20,934 nt of DNA from positions 1-20,934 of the forward strand of contig DATKZB010000205.1 of the NCBI GenBank assembly GCA_035528235.1, in the 5' to 3' direction. Under the pieces are notes generated by a model. That model saw only the letters and a program-made list of their open reading frames with translations, was not told the origin of the DNA and ran no database searches. Of this stretch, positions 20,170-20,934 are shown piece by piece (the first letter of the stretch is position 1; each line of letters starts with the position of its first letter). Origin of the DNA: DATKZB01 sp035528235 (GTDB lineage Bacteria > Planctomycetota > Phycisphaerae > FEN-1346). The translations under genes and the position numbers were made by a program.

Positions 20170-20934
20170 GGCTCGGCTGGGCCGCAGGGTTCGATGCGGG
20201 CGGCGCAGACCTTGAACTCGGGGATCTTGGCGACGGGGTCGAGCGCGGCAATCGTCAGGCGGTTGGCGGGCGCCTCGCGATAGTGGAACGCCAGGAAGAG
20301 CGTGCCGGGGCCGACGCGGTCGGTCACGTGGGCGGGCAGTTCGATCTGCCCGCGCCGCGACGCCACGCGGACCATCCCCGAGTCGGCGATGCCCAGGCGC
20401 GACGCGTCGGCCGGGTGGACCTCGATCGTGCCCACCGAGACGAGTTGGTCGAGCACACTGGACCGGCGCGACATCGTGCCGGTATGGAAGTGCTGGAGGA
20501 TGCGGCCGGTCGAGAGGACGAACGGATACGCGTCGTCGGGCAGTTCCTTCGGCGGAAGAAACTCAACCGCGTGGAACTTGCCCAGGCCCCGCGCGAACGT
20601 GCCCTTGTGCAGGTACGGTGTGCCCGGATGCTCGCGGTCGGGGCAGGGCCACTGGAGGCCGCCCGCCTCCAGCCGGTCGTACGTAATGCCGCCGTACGAG
20701 GGCGTCAGGCGGGCGATCTCGTCCTGAATGGCCGACGGGTGGTCGTACGTCATGGGGTAGCCCATGCGGCCGGCGAGGTCGCAAAGGATCTGCCAGTCGG
20801 GGCGGGCCTCGCCGGGCGGGTCGAGGGCCTTGCGGACGCGCTGGACGCGGCGCTCGGTGTTCGTGAAGGTGCCGTCCTTCTCGGCGAACGAGGCCGCCGG
20901 CAGGACCACGTCGGCCAGGGCGGCCGTCTCGGAC
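20166..20934 (-). CDS. Molybdopterin formate dehydrogenase alpha subunit, C-terminal part
   Basis: Partial: the frame runs off the right edge, leaving about 255 C-terminal residues. Reading in at the edge gives SETAALADVVLPAASFAEKD, then GTFTNTERRVQRVRKAL, the conserved signature of formate dehydrogenase-type oxidoreductases. PFVLSTGRILQHFHTGTMSR begins the molybdopterin dinucleotide-binding domain, which ends with LFLAFHYREAPANRLT and DPVAKIPEFKVCAARIEP, close to FdhA/FdhF of NAD-linked formate dehydrogenases. The Sec/Cys active site and any N-terminal iron-sulfur domains are outside the window. The ATGA overlap with fdhD supports the formate assignment, although other members of the family cannot be excluded. 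Confidence 0.9.
   Translation of the reverse strand, partial: SETAALADVVLPAASFAEKDGTFTNTERRVQRVRKALDPPGEARPDWQILCDLAGRMGYPMTYDHPSAIQDEIARLTPSYGGITYDRLEAGGLQWPCPDREHPGTPYLHKGTFARGLGKFHAVEFLPPKELPDDAYPFVLSTGRILQHFHTGTMSRRSSVLDQLVSVGTIEVHPADASRLGIADSGMVRVASRRGQIELPAHVTDRVGPGTLFLAFHYREAPANRLTIAALDPVAKIPEFKVCAARIEPCGPAEP

Noticed and set aside
18049..20283. 744-aa plus-strand open frame crossing mobB-mobA, fdhD and the dehydrogenase
   Set aside because: It shadows three well-supported genes in another frame or strand, has low-complexity Arg/Gly/Ala composition and starts in the repeat cluster. Long spurious frames are expected at this GC content.

Overview
The window is a piece of a high-GC bacterial chromosome. 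It carries mostly conserved housekeeping genes, separated by gaps unusually rich in short palindromic and tandem repeats. A secreted PQQ-type beta-propeller protein beginning WPQWGGP, a GAF histidine kinase with an atypical H-box, a TPR/JAB gene pair and several dispersed hairpin repeats suggest Planctomycetota, perhaps a Phycisphaerae-like metagenome genome. That placement is an inference from style, not from a marker I could search.

Layout. Positions 8-1437 (+) hold a TPR protein translationally coupled to a JAB/MPN metalloprotease-like protein. From 13280 down to 1647 runs a long minus-strand block: ilvD, tRNA-Gln(TTG), glmU, prs, rplY(ctc), pth, rpsF, ssb, rpsR, rplI, dnaB, a YihY-family membrane protein and an M48 lipoprotein protease. 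It joins two widely conserved clusters, glmU-prs-ctc-pth and rpsF-ssb-rpsR-rplI-dnaB. A PQQ-propeller protein lies at 13934-15559 (+). A histidine kinase and single-domain response regulator occupy 17898-16175 (-). The right end is a molybdenum-cofactor/formate module: a MobB-MobA fusion (+) convergent with fdhD (-), which is coupled to the 3' part of a molybdopterin formate dehydrogenase running off the window edge.

How the genes work together. The large minus-strand block makes UDP-GlcNAc and PRPP precursors, five translation proteins (S6, S18, L9, L25, Pth) and replication proteins (SSB, DnaB). The right end makes, matures and uses the bis-MGD cofactor: MobA/MobB attach GMP, FdhD sulfurates, and the dehydrogenase uses the product. 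Four-base ATGA start/stop overlaps recur (829-832, 2495-2498, 9962-9965, 20166-20169), indicating translational coupling.

I found no CRISPR array, transposase, phage gene or clear defence system. The most unusual material is intergenic: at least six families of hairpin repeats, one apparently nested inside another; a 142-bp element with terminal inverted repeats; a 35-bp tandem array; octamer and heptamer arrays around the tRNA; and a lower-GC island with a terminator-like hairpin. None of these can be called a new system from sequence alone.
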